A stretch of DNA of 64,000 nucleotides, taken from positions 1-64,000 of the forward strand of contig NZ_JAUHLN010000008.1 in the NCBI RefSeq assembly GCF_030412265.1. Direction: 5' to 3'. The DNA comes from Fictibacillus terranigra (GTDB taxonomy: Bacteria; Bacillota; Bacilli; Bacillales; Fictibacillaceae). Below, one piece after another: positions 42,736 to 51,907 of this stretch. The notes beneath the pieces were generated by a model. It worked only from the letters and a program-made list of their open reading frames with translations, was not told the DNA's origin and searched no databases. The position numbers and the translations under genes were made by a program. Every line of letters starts with the position of its first letter. Position 1 is the first letter of the stretch.

Positions 42736-43728
42736 ATGAGTTTTATTCGTACATTGCTTGGAGACATACCGCCAGAGGAACTCGGATTTACTTATTCACA
42801 TGAACATATCGTTTGCCGTCCTGCTTATTGGAAGGAACGGGACGGAGATGACCTTTTGCTTGATGATAAGGAAAAGTCTAAAAAAGACGTGGCCGACTTC
42901 AAGCACCATGGCGGACGATCGATTATTGACGCAACAGCTGTTGATTATGGAAGGGATGTACAGGCTGTTCAGGAAATTTCCGAAGAATTGGACATTCATA
43001 TCGTTGGCACGGCCGGTTTTAACAAGAGCTTTTTATGGAATGCCAACATTAAACCGGAACTTCGGGTAACGCTCGGAAACTATAAAACCTACAATGAATG
43101 GATTGATAGCAAAAGCATTAATGAGCTTACGGATTTTGTTGTCAAGGAAGTAGAAGAAGGGCTGGAAGGAACACCGTACAAAGCCGGCCAGGTTAAATTT
43201 GGAACAGGATATAATCGCATCGCCCCGCTAGAGGAAAAAACATTGCGCGCTGTGGCCCGAGCCCACTATGAAACGAAGGCGCCGGTTCATTCTCACACGG
43301 AAGCAGGCACCATGGCCCTTGAACAAATTGAATTGTTAAAAAGTGAATCGGTGAATCTTTCCTATATGAGCTTCGGCCATATGGATCGCAACCCTGATCC
43401 GTATTATCATGAGCAAATCGCAAAAACGGGCGCTTACCTGTGCTTCGACGGCATTGCAAAGATTAAATATGCGCCGGAAAGCACACGTATTCATTGTCTG
43501 CTTGAGCTTGTCAATAAAGGGTACGAAAATCAAATTCTTGTAAGCGGGGATACGGCGCGCAAAACCTATTATAAGCATTATGATTACGGTCCTGGGCTTG
43601 AGTTCATTATCGCAAAATGGGTCCCTAGATTTATTGATGATGCCAACCGCCAAGGCTTTGATGGGGAAGCATTGGTGCATAAATTCTTTATCGACAATCC
43701 GGCAAGGTGTTTTACGTTTAAAAAATAG
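42736..43728 (+). CDS. phosphotriesterase-family metal hydrolase
   Basis: A 330-residue amidohydrolase-fold enzyme. ATG 42736 is chosen because GGAGGTG lies 6 bases upstream. Metal-ligand motifs: TYSHEHIV near residue 20, the bridging Lys/Glu region near 150 (AGQVKFGTGYNRI), SHTEAGT, FGHMDRNPDP and the late aspartate in LVSGDTAR. Family members act as lactonases and phosphoesterases, including PhnP-like and sugar-lactone enzymes. In this operon it probably opens a phosphorylated lactone or cleaves a phospho-sugar conjugate after PTS uptake. Confidence 0.85.
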   Translation: MSFIRTLLGDIPPEELGFTYSHEHIVCRPAYWKERDGDDLLLDDKEKSKKDVADFKHHGGRSIIDATAVDYGRDVQAVQEISEELDIHIVGTAGFNKSFLWNANIKPELRVTLGNYKTYNEWIDSKSINELTDFVVKEVEEGLEGTPYKAGQVKFGTGYNRIAPLEEKTLRAVARAHYETKAPVHSHTEAGTMALEQIELLKSESVNLSYMSFGHMDRNPDPYYHEQIAKTGAYLCFDGIAKIKYAPESTRIHCLLELVNKGYENQILVSGDTARKTYYKHYDYGPGLEFIIAKWVPRFIDDANRQGFDGEALVHKFFIDNPARCFTFKK

Positions 43729-43740
43729 GAGGGACAGCTG

Positions 43741-44466
43741 ATGATGTTTCAAAATGAAACATCCTACACCGTAAAAGAAAAGATTGATGAAAGTCAGATC
43801 GCTATTTTGCCGATTGGAGCGGTAGAGGCGCATGGTCCACATCTTCCCCTTGGCACCGACAATTATCTGGCGGAACGGCTCGCCGAAAAAGTGGCCGCCA
43901 GAACGGGTGCATTGGTGCTACCTACCCTTCCATACGGTCAGGTATGGAGCCTGAAAAACTTTCCTGGAAGCATCAATATCACCAATGAATCTCTTATCCG
44001 CTTTTTGTTTGATATGGGTATAAGCCTGTATGAACAAGGGTTCCGTTTATTTGTGATGCTCAATGGTCATCTGGGAAATGCTGTCGCCCTGAAAGAAGCA
44101 GCACGACAGCTTTACAACAAATTTCCCGACTTTAGAGTGCTTTATCTTTTTTATCCGGGAGTCAAACAGGTAACGGAAGAAGTAAGAGAAACCCCGACCG
44201 CGCATACCACCTATTTTCATGCATGCGAAATTGAAACGTCGTATATGCAGTATCTCGCGGAAGAGTTCGTTGATATGTCAAAAGCCATTTCTGACATTCC
44301 TCACATTCCTCCGAGCGCGGATATCACGCCAATCCCATGGGAGATGTTTACCTCTTCCGCAGTCCTGGGGGATGCCACACTGGCAACAAAAGAAAAAGGC
44401 GAGAAAATTATTAAAATTGCGATTAAAAATATGGTTCAGCTGATCAAGGAGATGAAAGGAGAATAA
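43741..44466 (+). CDS. creatininase-family amidohydrolase
   Basis: A 241-residue enzyme. AGGAGGG precedes ATG 43741. The family signature is plain: LPIGAVEAHGPHLPLGTDNY (metal-binding Glu, His, Asp) and NGHLGN in the middle. Members hydrolyse cyclic amides such as creatinine, or formamides in MftE and ArfB. With a phosphotriesterase-like enzyme and a SIS protein behind a PTS, an amide-bearing sugar derivative is a reasonable but unproven substrate. Confidence 0.85.
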   Translation: MMFQNETSYTVKEKIDESQIAILPIGAVEAHGPHLPLGTDNYLAERLAEKVAARTGALVLPTLPYGQVWSLKNFPGSINITNESLIRFLFDMGISLYEQGFRLFVMLNGHLGNAVALKEAARQLYNKFPDFRVLYLFYPGVKQVTEEVRETPTAHTTYFHACEIETSYMQYLAEEFVDMSKAISDIPHIPPSADITPIPWEMFTSSAVLGDATLATKEKGEKIIKIAIKNMVQLIKEMKGE

Positions 44467-44467
44467 C

Positions 44468-45202
44468 ATGCTCACCACCTATTTTGAAAAGGCCAAGGAA
44501 CAGCTCGATCTTGTTATGGAACATGAAAGAGATCAGATGAGGCTCACGGCTAAAAAAGTAGCGACTTCGATTATGAACGGAGGCATTATTCAGCTGTTTG
44601 GTTGTGGTCATTCCCACATTTTAACGGAAGAAGTCTTTTACCGGGCGGGTGGGCTTGTCCCAATTAAGCCCATTTTAGTGGAGCCCCTAATGCTTCATGA
44701 AGGCGCCTTGCGTTCGTCTCATTACGAGCGGCAAAATGACTATGCAAGTGAGTTTTTGAAGGAGCAGGATGTGCGCACCGAAGATGTGGTCTTTGTTTTG
44801 TCGACTTCTGGGCGAAACCCAGTACCCGTTGATGTTGCTCAGTACGCCCGCGAGCAAGGCGCATATGTCATTGGTGTTACCTCTCTGGAGTACGCGCAAA
44901 GCCAGCCATCCCGCCACAAAAGTGGGAAGCATTTATTTAACTCAGTTGATACCGTTATTAATAATTACTCCGCAAAAGGGGATGCCATTTTGTCCTATGA
45001 TAAAGTGGCCGTCCCATTCGGGCCCACTTCCACCGTGGTTGGCGCCGCTATCTTAAACGCCATTTTCGCAGAAGCGATCACCTTCATGGCAGATCAGGGT
45101 TTTAAACCGCCGGTCTTTTTGAGCGGAAATATTGATGGTGCAGACGGGCATAATAAGGCACTGGTTGAGAAGTATTACGAGCGGATTTCACTGTTATCAT
45201 AG
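44468..45202 (+). CDS. SIS-domain protein (UPF0309 family)
   Basis: A 244-residue sugar-isomerase-like protein starting one base after the stop of the creatininase-family gene; AAAGGAG lies in that gene's last codons. The SIS fold has IQLFGCGHSHILTEEVFYRAGG near residue 40 and VVFVLSTSGRNPVPVDVA near 107. UPF0309 members are related to GmhA and to phosphosugar deaminases/isomerases. It closes the operon and probably isomerises or deaminates the phosphosugar released upstream. Confidence 0.87.
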   Translation: MLTTYFEKAKEQLDLVMEHERDQMRLTAKKVATSIMNGGIIQLFGCGHSHILTEEVFYRAGGLVPIKPILVEPLMLHEGALRSSHYERQNDYASEFLKEQDVRTEDVVFVLSTSGRNPVPVDVAQYAREQGAYVIGVTSLEYAQSQPSRHKSGKHLFNSVDTVINNYSAKGDAILSYDKVAVPFGPTSTVVGAAILNAIFAEAITFMADQGFKPPVFLSGNIDGADGHNKALVEKYYERISLLS

Positions 45203-45204
45203 GT

Positions 45205-45241
45205 AAAGGCTGTGGGGGAAATCTCCCAGAGCCTTTTTTAT
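45205..45241 (+). terminator. terminator of the PTS operon
   Basis: AAAGGCT-TGGG-G / C-TCCCA-AGCCTTT with small bulges, then TTTTTT. Confidence 0.8.
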
Positions 45242-45367
45242 ATGTTTTTGTTAAATTAGACTAATTAGATGTTAGCTAGAGGGATTCTAAATCGAAAAAC
45301 GTGTGTGAACAAGAGCATAAAAGGCTAATTACGCCGAATTAGGGTTTTAAAGACTGCAAGACAATTA

Positions 45368-45532
45368 CACATATCATTAATACGAAGACCGAATACACTA
45401 GTCTGAAAGAAAAAGGCTATATTTACAGGAAGGGAAGGACATCTCCTTCCTCTTTTTTTAGAGAGGCGAAAAATAATTTCTTTCGAAATTAAAAACATAA
45501 ACAAATTTGCAAGCGGAAATGCTTGTGTTTCC
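45368..45532 (+). repeat. duplicated 3' flank (copy 2) with radC tail
   Basis: Partner of 3241-3402. Contains the coding remnant YTSLKEKGY of a RadC-like C-terminus, a T-rich hairpin and the GCAAGCGGAAATGCTTG palindrome. The upstream part of radC is missing here. Confidence 0.75.
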
Positions 45533-45564
45533 TCGATTTTGATTATCCTGTTTTATAACTTTTT

Positions 45565-45792
45565 TTACTTAAGAGTAATGACACCCGCAATAACAAAAAC
45601 TGCTGCAATAATATAAAGTCCCCCGTATACACTTCCGGTAGCGTCTTTTATTGCGCCTAGCACATACGGACCAACAAATCCGCCCAGGGTGGCGATGGAG
45701 TTAATCGAAGCAATCCCAACCGCTGCCGATGTTCCTGTGAGAAATAATGAAGGTAGTGCCCAAAACGGATCATATATCGCGTAACTTGCGCC
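45565..45792 (-). pseudogene. C-terminal fragment of an MFS transporter
   Basis: Read on the minus strand the frame gives YDPFWALPSLFLTGTSAAVG, INSIATLGGFVGPYVLG and a final hydrophobic segment before TAA 45567-45565. This matches the last two or three helices of ACS-type MFS carriers. The preceding 350 codons are missing. Confidence 0.7.
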
Positions 45793-45826
45793 AAAGATGC
45801 GTTTATCACCATTAGGGAAACCCGTT

Positions 45827-45993
45827 TTAATGAAGGGTTAGGCTGTATACATTCGGGAGCTTAAAGGTAAAGCGGAACGGCAAGTATGAAATAGGGGTAT
45901 TTGAAATGTCATTGAAAGACTTTCCGCAGTCACGACAGAGGTATCGTTGTCTATCTTTCAATAAAGCGTTAGCATATTTATTTGTTTGCTTAA
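45827..45993 (-). pseudogene. IS1595-like transposase fragment
   Basis: The minus-strand frame contains DRQRYLCRDCGKSFNDISNTP, close to the zinc-ribbon segment at the N-terminus of IS1595-family transposases. Only about 30 codons are recognisable. It abuts the acyl-CoA ligase fragment. Confidence 0.5.
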
Positions 45994-46128
45994 CTAATAT
46001 ACGATTTCCAGTGGATCCCCTAGTTCATTCAACCATATAATTGCAATTCTATTATCCTTATGTGCAAACTTTTCAGCTTCTTCAGTAAAGTTGTAATACT
46101 CCGGGGCAATTAAGTATTCCCTTTTCAT
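45994..46128 (-). pseudogene. N-terminal fragment of an acyl-CoA synthetase
   Basis: GAGGAGGG precedes ATG 46128. The 44 codons (MKREYLIAPEYYNFTEEAEKF... AIIWLNELGD) resemble the start of acetyl/medium-chain acyl-CoA ligases (AcsA/AcsM type), which have about 530 residues. TAG at 45996-45994 falls at the junction with the transposase fragment, so the gene was cut by an insertion. Confidence 0.55.
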
Positions 46129-46200
46129 TTTAATCCCTCCTCTATATCATTCCAATATAGTGATAGATAACGTCAGCCGTTGCAATCATTCAATACATGT

Positions 46201-46236
46201 AAAAAAGGTTAACCAGTTAACAATATCTGATTAACC
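46201..46236 (-). terminator. terminator of the alcohol dehydrogenase gene
   Basis: On the minus strand GGTTAATCAG pairs with CTGGTTAACC (one mismatch), followed by TTTTTT. Confidence 0.65.
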
Positions 46237-46321
46237 CTAAGAAAGATGAAATAATAATCATTAAATAATTACCTTCAGTAAACTCTTACACCCGAGCTTC
46301 AAAAGGCAAAGATACGAAACA

Positions 46322-47461
46322 TTACTTATTCGACACCAATGGTTCAGCATTGCGATAGCTTTCATCAATAATTAAAATTGGTTTAATAGTTTTACCGCTA
46401 TTGGAATCTGCAGCTGCTTGATTGATTTCATCGAATTTATATAACTTCACTAGTTTATCAAATGGAAATTTGCCTTCTTTATGGTATTGAATAAGCTGTG
46501 GAACCGCAAGTTGTGGCACTGCATCACCCATTAAGACACCTACTAGCTTACGGTTTGCCAGTACTAAGTCCATAAAGGTATTAAATTCAACGGAGTTTGG
46601 TGTTACAGCTACAGGTGCACTAACACCACCAATCCCAAGAACATCAATGGATGCTTTCATAACAGCTGAAATGCCTGTTGTATCGACTGAATAGTTAACC
46701 CCTAGACCCTCTGTAATTTCAGCTATACGCTCTTCCAAATTTTCAGTCCTACTATTTATGGTGTGTGTCGCACCAAGTTCTCTGGCTGTTTCTAAGCGAG
46801 AGTCATGAATATCAACTGCGATAATGATTGAAGCCCCTTCAATTTTTGCTGCCATGAGTGCACCAAGTCCAACTGCTCCTGTACCAAATACAGCAAAGGA
46901 GGATGAGGTTTTTGGCTTTAATCCATTAAGTACGGTACCAAAACCGGTTAACAAGCCACAGCCTAGCGGGGCCACCAAACGCAAATCTGCTTCTGGATCT
47001 ACTTTAATTAAGTTATTTTTATTTGTAATGGTATATGTGGTAAACGAACTTTGTGTGAAGAAGTTTGACACTGGTGTCCCATCTGCTTTAAAAAAAATGT
47101 AACTGCCATCTGGACGGGCACCAGTAAAATTTAACGTGGTCCATTCCTCACAGGAAGACGGATGGCCAGTACGACAACCCGCACATGTACCGCAGTAATT
47201 GTAAGCCATTACTACTTGATCACCCACATTGAAGTTTTTGACGGCGTCTCCAACCTTCTCAATAATGCCTGCCCCTTCATGACCGAAAACAGCAGGTATC
47301 GGATGTGCTGCGTCACCCATACGCAGTGCCTCGTCTGAATGACAAATGCCTGATGCTACCATTTTCACAACAACCTCATCGGGATAAAGCTGCCCAAGTG
47401 TTAACTCTTCAAGTTGGTATTCTTCATTGATTCCATTAACAACTGCTGCGGTAATTTTCAT
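46322..47461 (-). CDS. zinc-dependent NAD(P) alcohol dehydrogenase (aryl/benzyl-alcohol type)
   Basis: A 379-residue MDR enzyme. ATG 47461 is chosen; GGGGGA lies 8 bases upstream. Catalytic zinc: GICHSDEALRMG and VFGHEGAGI; structural zinc: CGTCAGCRTGHPSSC. The Rossmann motif is FGTGAVGLGALMAAK, then VDIHDSRLETA. It resembles AreB/XylB-like aryl-alcohol dehydrogenases and AdhB-type class III relatives. It is transcribed away from a sigma-54 activator, and a consensus -24/-12 promoter lies 290 bases upstream, so expression probably needs that activator and an alcohol or aldehyde inducer. Confidence 0.87.
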   Translation of the reverse strand: MKITAAVVNGINEEYQLEELTLGQLYPDEVVVKMVASGICHSDEALRMGDAAHPIPAVFGHEGAGIIEKVGDAVKNFNVGDQVVMAYNYCGTCAGCRTGHPSSCEEWTTLNFTGARPDGSYIFFKADGTPVSNFFTQSSFTTYTITNKNNLIKVDPEADLRLVAPLGCGLLTGFGTVLNGLKPKTSSSFAVFGTGAVGLGALMAAKIEGASIIIAVDIHDSRLETARELGATHTINSRTENLEERIAEITEGLGVNYSVDTTGISAVMKASIDVLGIGGVSAPVAVTPNSVEFNTFMDLVLANRKLVGVLMGDAVPQLAVPQLIQYHKEGKFPFDKLVKLYKFDEINQAAADSNSGKTIKPILIIDESYRNAEPLVSNK

Positions 47462-47752
47462 AATAAATTCCCCCATTTTTTTAGTTTAACCTTAAAGTTT
47501 ACATAGACGTTTTTTGAGCCAACCAGCTAATTGATGTCGAAATATAACCGTAAGCTTTGATCTCATCAACCAACTTCCTGTGCTCAATGGATACATACCA
47601 GTGACAAAGTAAGCTTCAAACCAACGATGATAACTTGGAGTCTAGGAATTTTTAGTCCGCCCTATATGTGGTTGGTAACCCTTAATTAAATAGTCTATTA
47701 TTGCATCGCATTCCTCCTTAGGTAAGTGAAGTTTGCTTTCAATATTAATTCA
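47462..47752 (-). other. long leader of the alcohol dehydrogenase gene with decayed coding pieces
   Basis: Between the sigma-54 promoter and the dehydrogenase start. Minus-strand pieces such as EECDAIIDYLIKGYQPHIG and YHRWFEAYF appear in different frames without a start, so this looks like a small decayed gene or transposase scrap. Confidence 0.35.
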
Positions 47753-47768
47753 TGCAAAAACTGTGCCA
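47753..47768 (-). promoter_or_regulatory. sigma-54 (-24/-12) promoter
   Basis: Minus strand TGGCAC (47768-47763), 5 bases, TTGCA (47757-47753): an exact fit to TGGCACN5TTGCW. It faces the alcohol dehydrogenase gene and lies beside the gene for a GAFTGA-type activator. Confidence 0.8.
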
Positions 47769-47897
47769 AAACGGAAACCGCTTACATACACGTTTTAACT
47801 TTTAAGTGTTGTACCATTATGAAACATGTGTACAGGATCAGATGGAACATGATACATTATTTTATAACTGAATATTCTGCAAAAAAGGAGATTTGTT

Positions 47898-49748
47898 ATG
47901 GTCGGATCCAACGAACAGTTATTAAAGTCATGGGCACGAAGTCAAATGTATAGACCCAGCTTCACAAGTGCCAAAGACGCTATTCTTTCTGAATATGAGT
48001 TCAAACAATATAAGGAAAAAAAAGAAGCTTTTCTAAACGATATTCATCCAACAATTGAACAATTAGCTCATAGGATAAAACCCTCAGGTTCGGTCGTAAT
48101 TATCTCCGATACAAATAGTTTTATACTTGAAAATATTGGCGAACCGAAATTTTTGGAAGACACCAAAAGAATATATTTACAGAATGGGGCTTGTTATTCT
48201 GAAAAAATACGGGGAACAAATTCACTTGGCACGGTTTCCATCGAGAAAAAGACGCTTGCTGTCGTAGGCAAAGAGCATTATTTAGAAGCACATCATAAGC
48301 TTTACTGTATTGGCTCTCCTATCTTTGATCCTTCTGGCACACTGTTAGCGGTTTTAAATATTAGCGGCTACAAAGACCTATATCAACCTCAAATGCTCTG
48401 TATGATAGATAACATGGCCCGAACAATAGAGGATTCGTTTCTTATTCGCCAACCTAATCCTCAACTTATTCTCTCATTATCTTCAGAACAACAACCAAAC
48501 TATCAAGCCTTACTGGCTTTAAATGAAGATGGTCTCATCACAGGTGCTAATCGAGAAGCAAGAAATCTTTTAAATTTAGAAACATTGATTCCAGAAAAGA
48601 TACATATTGATGATGTATTAATAGGAGCCAATAGTATATTGAACGGAGAAGTGCATAAAGGCTTAATTTTCCTTCACAAAAAAGATAATGAACAAAGTCG
48701 TTTGCTTTGTTCTATTTGGCACGATTCTCGTATTCCACTTTTTACTTTTTCAAAAGATAATTCGCAATCAAAACCATCTGTCAATTCTAAGCAACCAATG
48801 AGAAACAACAACGATGCTTTTAATAATATTTATGGGGAAGACGAGGTATTTCAAAAAGTTATTGACACAGCTAGAAACGCAAGCTCTACGAACTATATGA
48901 TTATGGTAACGGGCGAGAGCGGAACAGGAAAAGATATGATTAGCCAAGCGATCCATTATTCTAGTTCACGCTCTAACAAGCCATTTGTAGCTCTGAATTG
49001 CGGAGGAATTACAAATAGTTTAATGGAGAGTGAATTATTTGGGTATGAAGCTGGTGCTTTTACTGGAGCTAAGCAGTCAGGCCATCCAGGGAAATTCGAG
49101 CAAGCTAATGGGGGAACTCTATTCCTTGATGAAATCGGGGAAATGCCAAAGGAGATGCAAATTGCTCTTTTGCGAGTATTGCAGGATTTTACCATCACAC
49201 GGATCGGTGGTATAAAGCCGATTGACCTAGATGTTCGAATCATTACAGCAACTCATACAGATCTATGGAAAAAAGTTCAAGAGGGTAGTTTTCGTTCTGA
49301 TTTATTTTATCGTTTGCAAGGTGTACGAATTATGCTCCCTCCGTTTCGAGAGCGAACCGATCGATTGAACCTTGCTGAGCTACTGTTAAAACAAGTTGAA
49401 AAAGAACTTGAAAACAAGACTCTTACTTTTTCTGCGGAAGCAAAACACTTAATTGGGACTTACACATGGCCAGGTAACGTTCGTCAGGTACTAGGTGCTC
49501 TACGAGAAGCAGCATTTTTATCAAAAGATGGGTTGGTTGATATTGATTGTTTCCCTACATACATTTTATCGAGCTATCAACAACCTAAAATTAAAAACTC
49601 CTCACTAAAACACAAAGAATCTCAAGAAATTATTGAAGTTCTGAAAAAAACCGACGGAAATATATCGGAATCCGCAAGAATTCTTGGCATCGGCCGAACC
49701 ACATTATACCGAAAAATAAAAAAACTTTCCAATTTCATAGATGAATGA
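47898..49748 (+). CDS. sigma-54-dependent transcriptional activator (AcoR-like)
   Basis: A 616-residue enhancer-binding protein; AAAAGGAG precedes ATG 47898. N-terminal GAF-type sensing region (about 60-210, with CYSEKIRGTNSLGT), a PAS-like stretch (about 200-290), AAA+ domain from about 310 with Walker A GESGTGKD near 339 and the sigma-54 contact loop GAFTGA near 386, Walker B GGTLFLDEIG, then a Fis-type helix-turn-helix (GNISESARILGIGRTTLYRKI, 585-612). AcoR relatives respond to small alcohols, ketones or related metabolites. It is divergent from the alcohol dehydrogenase and almost surely its activator. Confidence 0.92.
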   Translation: MVGSNEQLLKSWARSQMYRPSFTSAKDAILSEYEFKQYKEKKEAFLNDIHPTIEQLAHRIKPSGSVVIISDTNSFILENIGEPKFLEDTKRIYLQNGACYSEKIRGTNSLGTVSIEKKTLAVVGKEHYLEAHHKLYCIGSPIFDPSGTLLAVLNISGYKDLYQPQMLCMIDNMARTIEDSFLIRQPNPQLILSLSSEQQPNYQALLALNEDGLITGANREARNLLNLETLIPEKIHIDDVLIGANSILNGEVHKGLIFLHKKDNEQSRLLCSIWHDSRIPLFTFSKDNSQSKPSVNSKQPMRNNNDAFNNIYGEDEVFQKVIDTARNASSTNYMIMVTGESGTGKDMISQAIHYSSSRSNKPFVALNCGGITNSLMESELFGYEAGAFTGAKQSGHPGKFEQANGGTLFLDEIGEMPKEMQIALLRVLQDFTITRIGGIKPIDLDVRIITATHTDLWKKVQEGSFRSDLFYRLQGVRIMLPPFRERTDRLNLAELLLKQVEKELENKTLTFSAEAKHLIGTYTWPGNVRQVLGALREAAFLSKDGLVDIDCFPTYILSSYQQPKIKNSSLKHKESQEIIEVLKKTDGNISESARILGIGRTTLYRKIKKLSNFIDE

Positions 49749-49886
49749 TTTTACAATTCAAACCCCTTGTCTCAAGCGTTTCAGCATGAAAAAAAGATTA
49801 CCTCCCCCAATTCTTGTATATTGTAAGTGACCAAACGAACACGAACATAAATAAGAAGAGGGGTACGACAAGGAAGCCTGGTTGAC

Positions 49887-50403
49887 ATGCAGGATTTATA
49901 TGAATTGAACCATGTAAACGGTTTGAACATGTTTTTTCCATGCTTCACATCGAGCCATTATTGCGAGCCGTTCATAAAAAAAACGTTTACGGTGCGCCTG
50001 CAAAGCTGAATTATCCCGCCATGTTCTACGGACTGGTCGCCCGTATTTCAGAGGGAATTCCTACCATTAAAGATCTTGTTAAACGCCTGAAGCAGGATAT
50101 GAGATTGCGGGTTCTTATTCTCGGATCGAATTTCATCGGAAGCGTCTTTCTCCCGTTTTACAGCTAAATTAAGCGAGTGCAATGCCTTTGAAGAAGTTCA
50201 GGAATCTCTTCTCCAACAAGCCATTCAAGAAGGGTTTATTAGATGAAGCCGTGGCTATTGATGCCTCTCATTTTGAGTCTCGCGACCGTATCAATGTGGA
50301 CAATGTTACCGTTTTATCAAAAGCAGCCGTAAAAGAACATCCAACACCTGTAAAACCACGGCCGCTCTTAAACATTGCGATTGCTCTCGCTTGTATGATG
50401 TAG
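49887..50403 (+). pseudogene. decayed IS4/IS1182-type transposase
   Basis: Pieces in changing frames match the N-terminal half of a DDE transposase: KNVYGAPAKLNYPAMFYGLV, GIPTIKDLVKRLKQDM, LLQQAIQEGF and AVAIDASHFESRD (first catalytic Asp region), ending KEHPTPVKPR. At least three frame breaks and loss of the catalytic C-terminal half. Confidence 0.65.
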
Positions 50404-50476
50404 TTATTGATTCGTTAGGAATTTTCTCTGTTTATTTCTTGTTAATTTATTTGCGTAATAAAAATAGAGATAAAGG

Positions 50477-50518
50477 AAGCTTCTATTCATTTAGGTGAAT
50501 AAAAGCTTTTTTTATATT
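50477..50518 (+). terminator. rho-independent terminator
   Basis: AAGCTT-TATTCA pairs with TGAATA-AAGCTT, then TTTTTTT. Confidence 0.65.
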
Positions 50519-50715
50519 ATGCGTTTCACAAGCGTTTATGCTTGCGTATACGATTATGGGTACATTTGGATTTTAACGAATAAAACCTAGAGAAAAGAAG
50601 CTCGGCTGTCTTTTTTCCTCCTTTTTTCTTCCCAGTATTGTATTTGGCAATATAAAAATGCATCAAATGGCAATTAAAAATGCTGTCTTGCCAACATCGC
50701 TCTTATATTCCATTT

Positions 50716-51438
50716 TTACTTGGTTTGAAGCAACGATTCCCGGTAACGATGGCTTTCGCCACTGAACACCACCAGATGTGAATGGTGAATCAGGCGGTGT
50801 ATGACAGCTTCTGTTAAAATGGGATCGCCAAACACATGGTTCCATTGCCCAAATTGAAGATTGGTTGTGATGATCATGCTCTTTGCTTCGTAACACATAG
50901 AGATGACTTGAAAGAGGAGTTCTGCTCCTTGTTTATGAAGCGGAATATATCCCAATTCATCCAGGACGAGTACATCCAGTTTCTCAATCTGCTTGAACAA
51001 TCGGCTCAGCGAGCCTTTCTCGTGGGCATCCAAGAGCTGATTCACTAAGGATGCCGCCGTATAGAATTTCACTTTCTTTCCCTGTTGCTGAATGGCGTAA
51101 AGACTAATTAGACTGGCCAGAAACGTCTTTCCTGTTCCAACCCCGCCATAAAAGATCAGGTTTTCCTGATTCTCCAAAAAACCACCATGCAGAATATAAT
51201 CTTTCGTTAAACCTTGCCCCAGCTTGATGTCCTTCCAGTCAAACGGGATTCCGGCCACCTTCGGCAGCGTTGCCTGCTGAAGCAGAAGGTTGGTTTTTCG
51301 TTCCTCACGGTGCTGAATTTCATGTTCCATTAACCGCAATAAATACTCTTCGTGACTCTCTGCCTTAATCTCATGATAATGCTCCCGAGTCCAGCTTAAC
51401 TTCAAGCGTTTAGCGCATTCTTGAATGTGTGGGTTCAT
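50716..51438 (-). CDS. istB: IS21-family helper ATPase IstB
   Basis: A 240-residue AAA+ protein of usual length. Walker A GGVGTGKTFLA near residue 100, Walker B VLVLDELGY near 160, and the segment SMIITTNLQFGQW are typical of IstB, which stimulates IstA-mediated transposition. ATG 51438 overlaps the end of the istA remnant by 4 bases, the normal IS21 arrangement. istB itself seems intact, but with istA broken the element cannot move alone. Confidence 0.85.
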   Translation of the reverse strand: MNPHIQECAKRLKLSWTREHYHEIKAESHEEYLLRLMEHEIQHREERKTNLLLQQATLPKVAGIPFDWKDIKLGQGLTKDYILHGGFLENQENLIFYGGVGTGKTFLASLISLYAIQQQGKKVKFYTAASLVNQLLDAHEKGSLSRLFKQIEKLDVLVLDELGYIPLHKQGAELLFQVISMCYEAKSMIITTNLQFGQWNHVFGDPILTEAVIHRLIHHSHLVVFSGESHRYRESLLQTK

Positions 51439-51907
51439 CCTGCGTCACCGCGTGTTTCCATCAAATAATCATAATGGGACAGCCCTCTAACGGCAGAAGG
51501 CACATCAGGTAGAGACTTCTGCACATCAATTTCTTTTCGCTGACCTCTCCCATTAAGAGGCTGATAGAAGATTTGTTTAATGGAGTCGACCGAAGGATGA
51601 CCGCGCTCGGAGGCAAGACGCAACGCTTCTGTAGGCGTTTGAAAGTCATGTTCCTTCAAGAATACAGAGAGAAGCTGGAGAGCTTGCTGTTTTTCATGAA
51701 CCGTACACTGCTCAAGATACGTCTGCCATTTTACCTTGTTTTTGCTCTCCATATAACCGTTCATGGCTAACAATCAAGTTGAAATCCTCGGTCAATAGCT
51801 TCACTTGGTTGTACGAAATCTTTGCCAAAACCTTCTGTTTAGCAAAGCGCGGGGAAGATGAGTAGATCTTGTTTTTGATTCGAACATAGCCGTATTTATC
51901 TGCCTTA
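51435..51907 (-). pseudogene. istA transposase C-terminal remnant (IS21)
   Basis: The minus-strand sequence reads ADKYGYVRIKNKIYSSSPRF and KVLAKISYNQVKLLTEDF, then after a frameshift near 51750 continues as KVKWQTYLEQCTVHEKQQ... to the stop at 51435. This is the C-terminal third of an IS21 IstA. The DDE catalytic core is gone; the break at about 51907 joins a piece of a different IS21 element. Confidence 0.75.

Noticed and set aside
49840-49850. CGAACACGAAC as a possible LexA box
   Set aside because: Direct, not inverted, repeat; lacks the GTTCG half.
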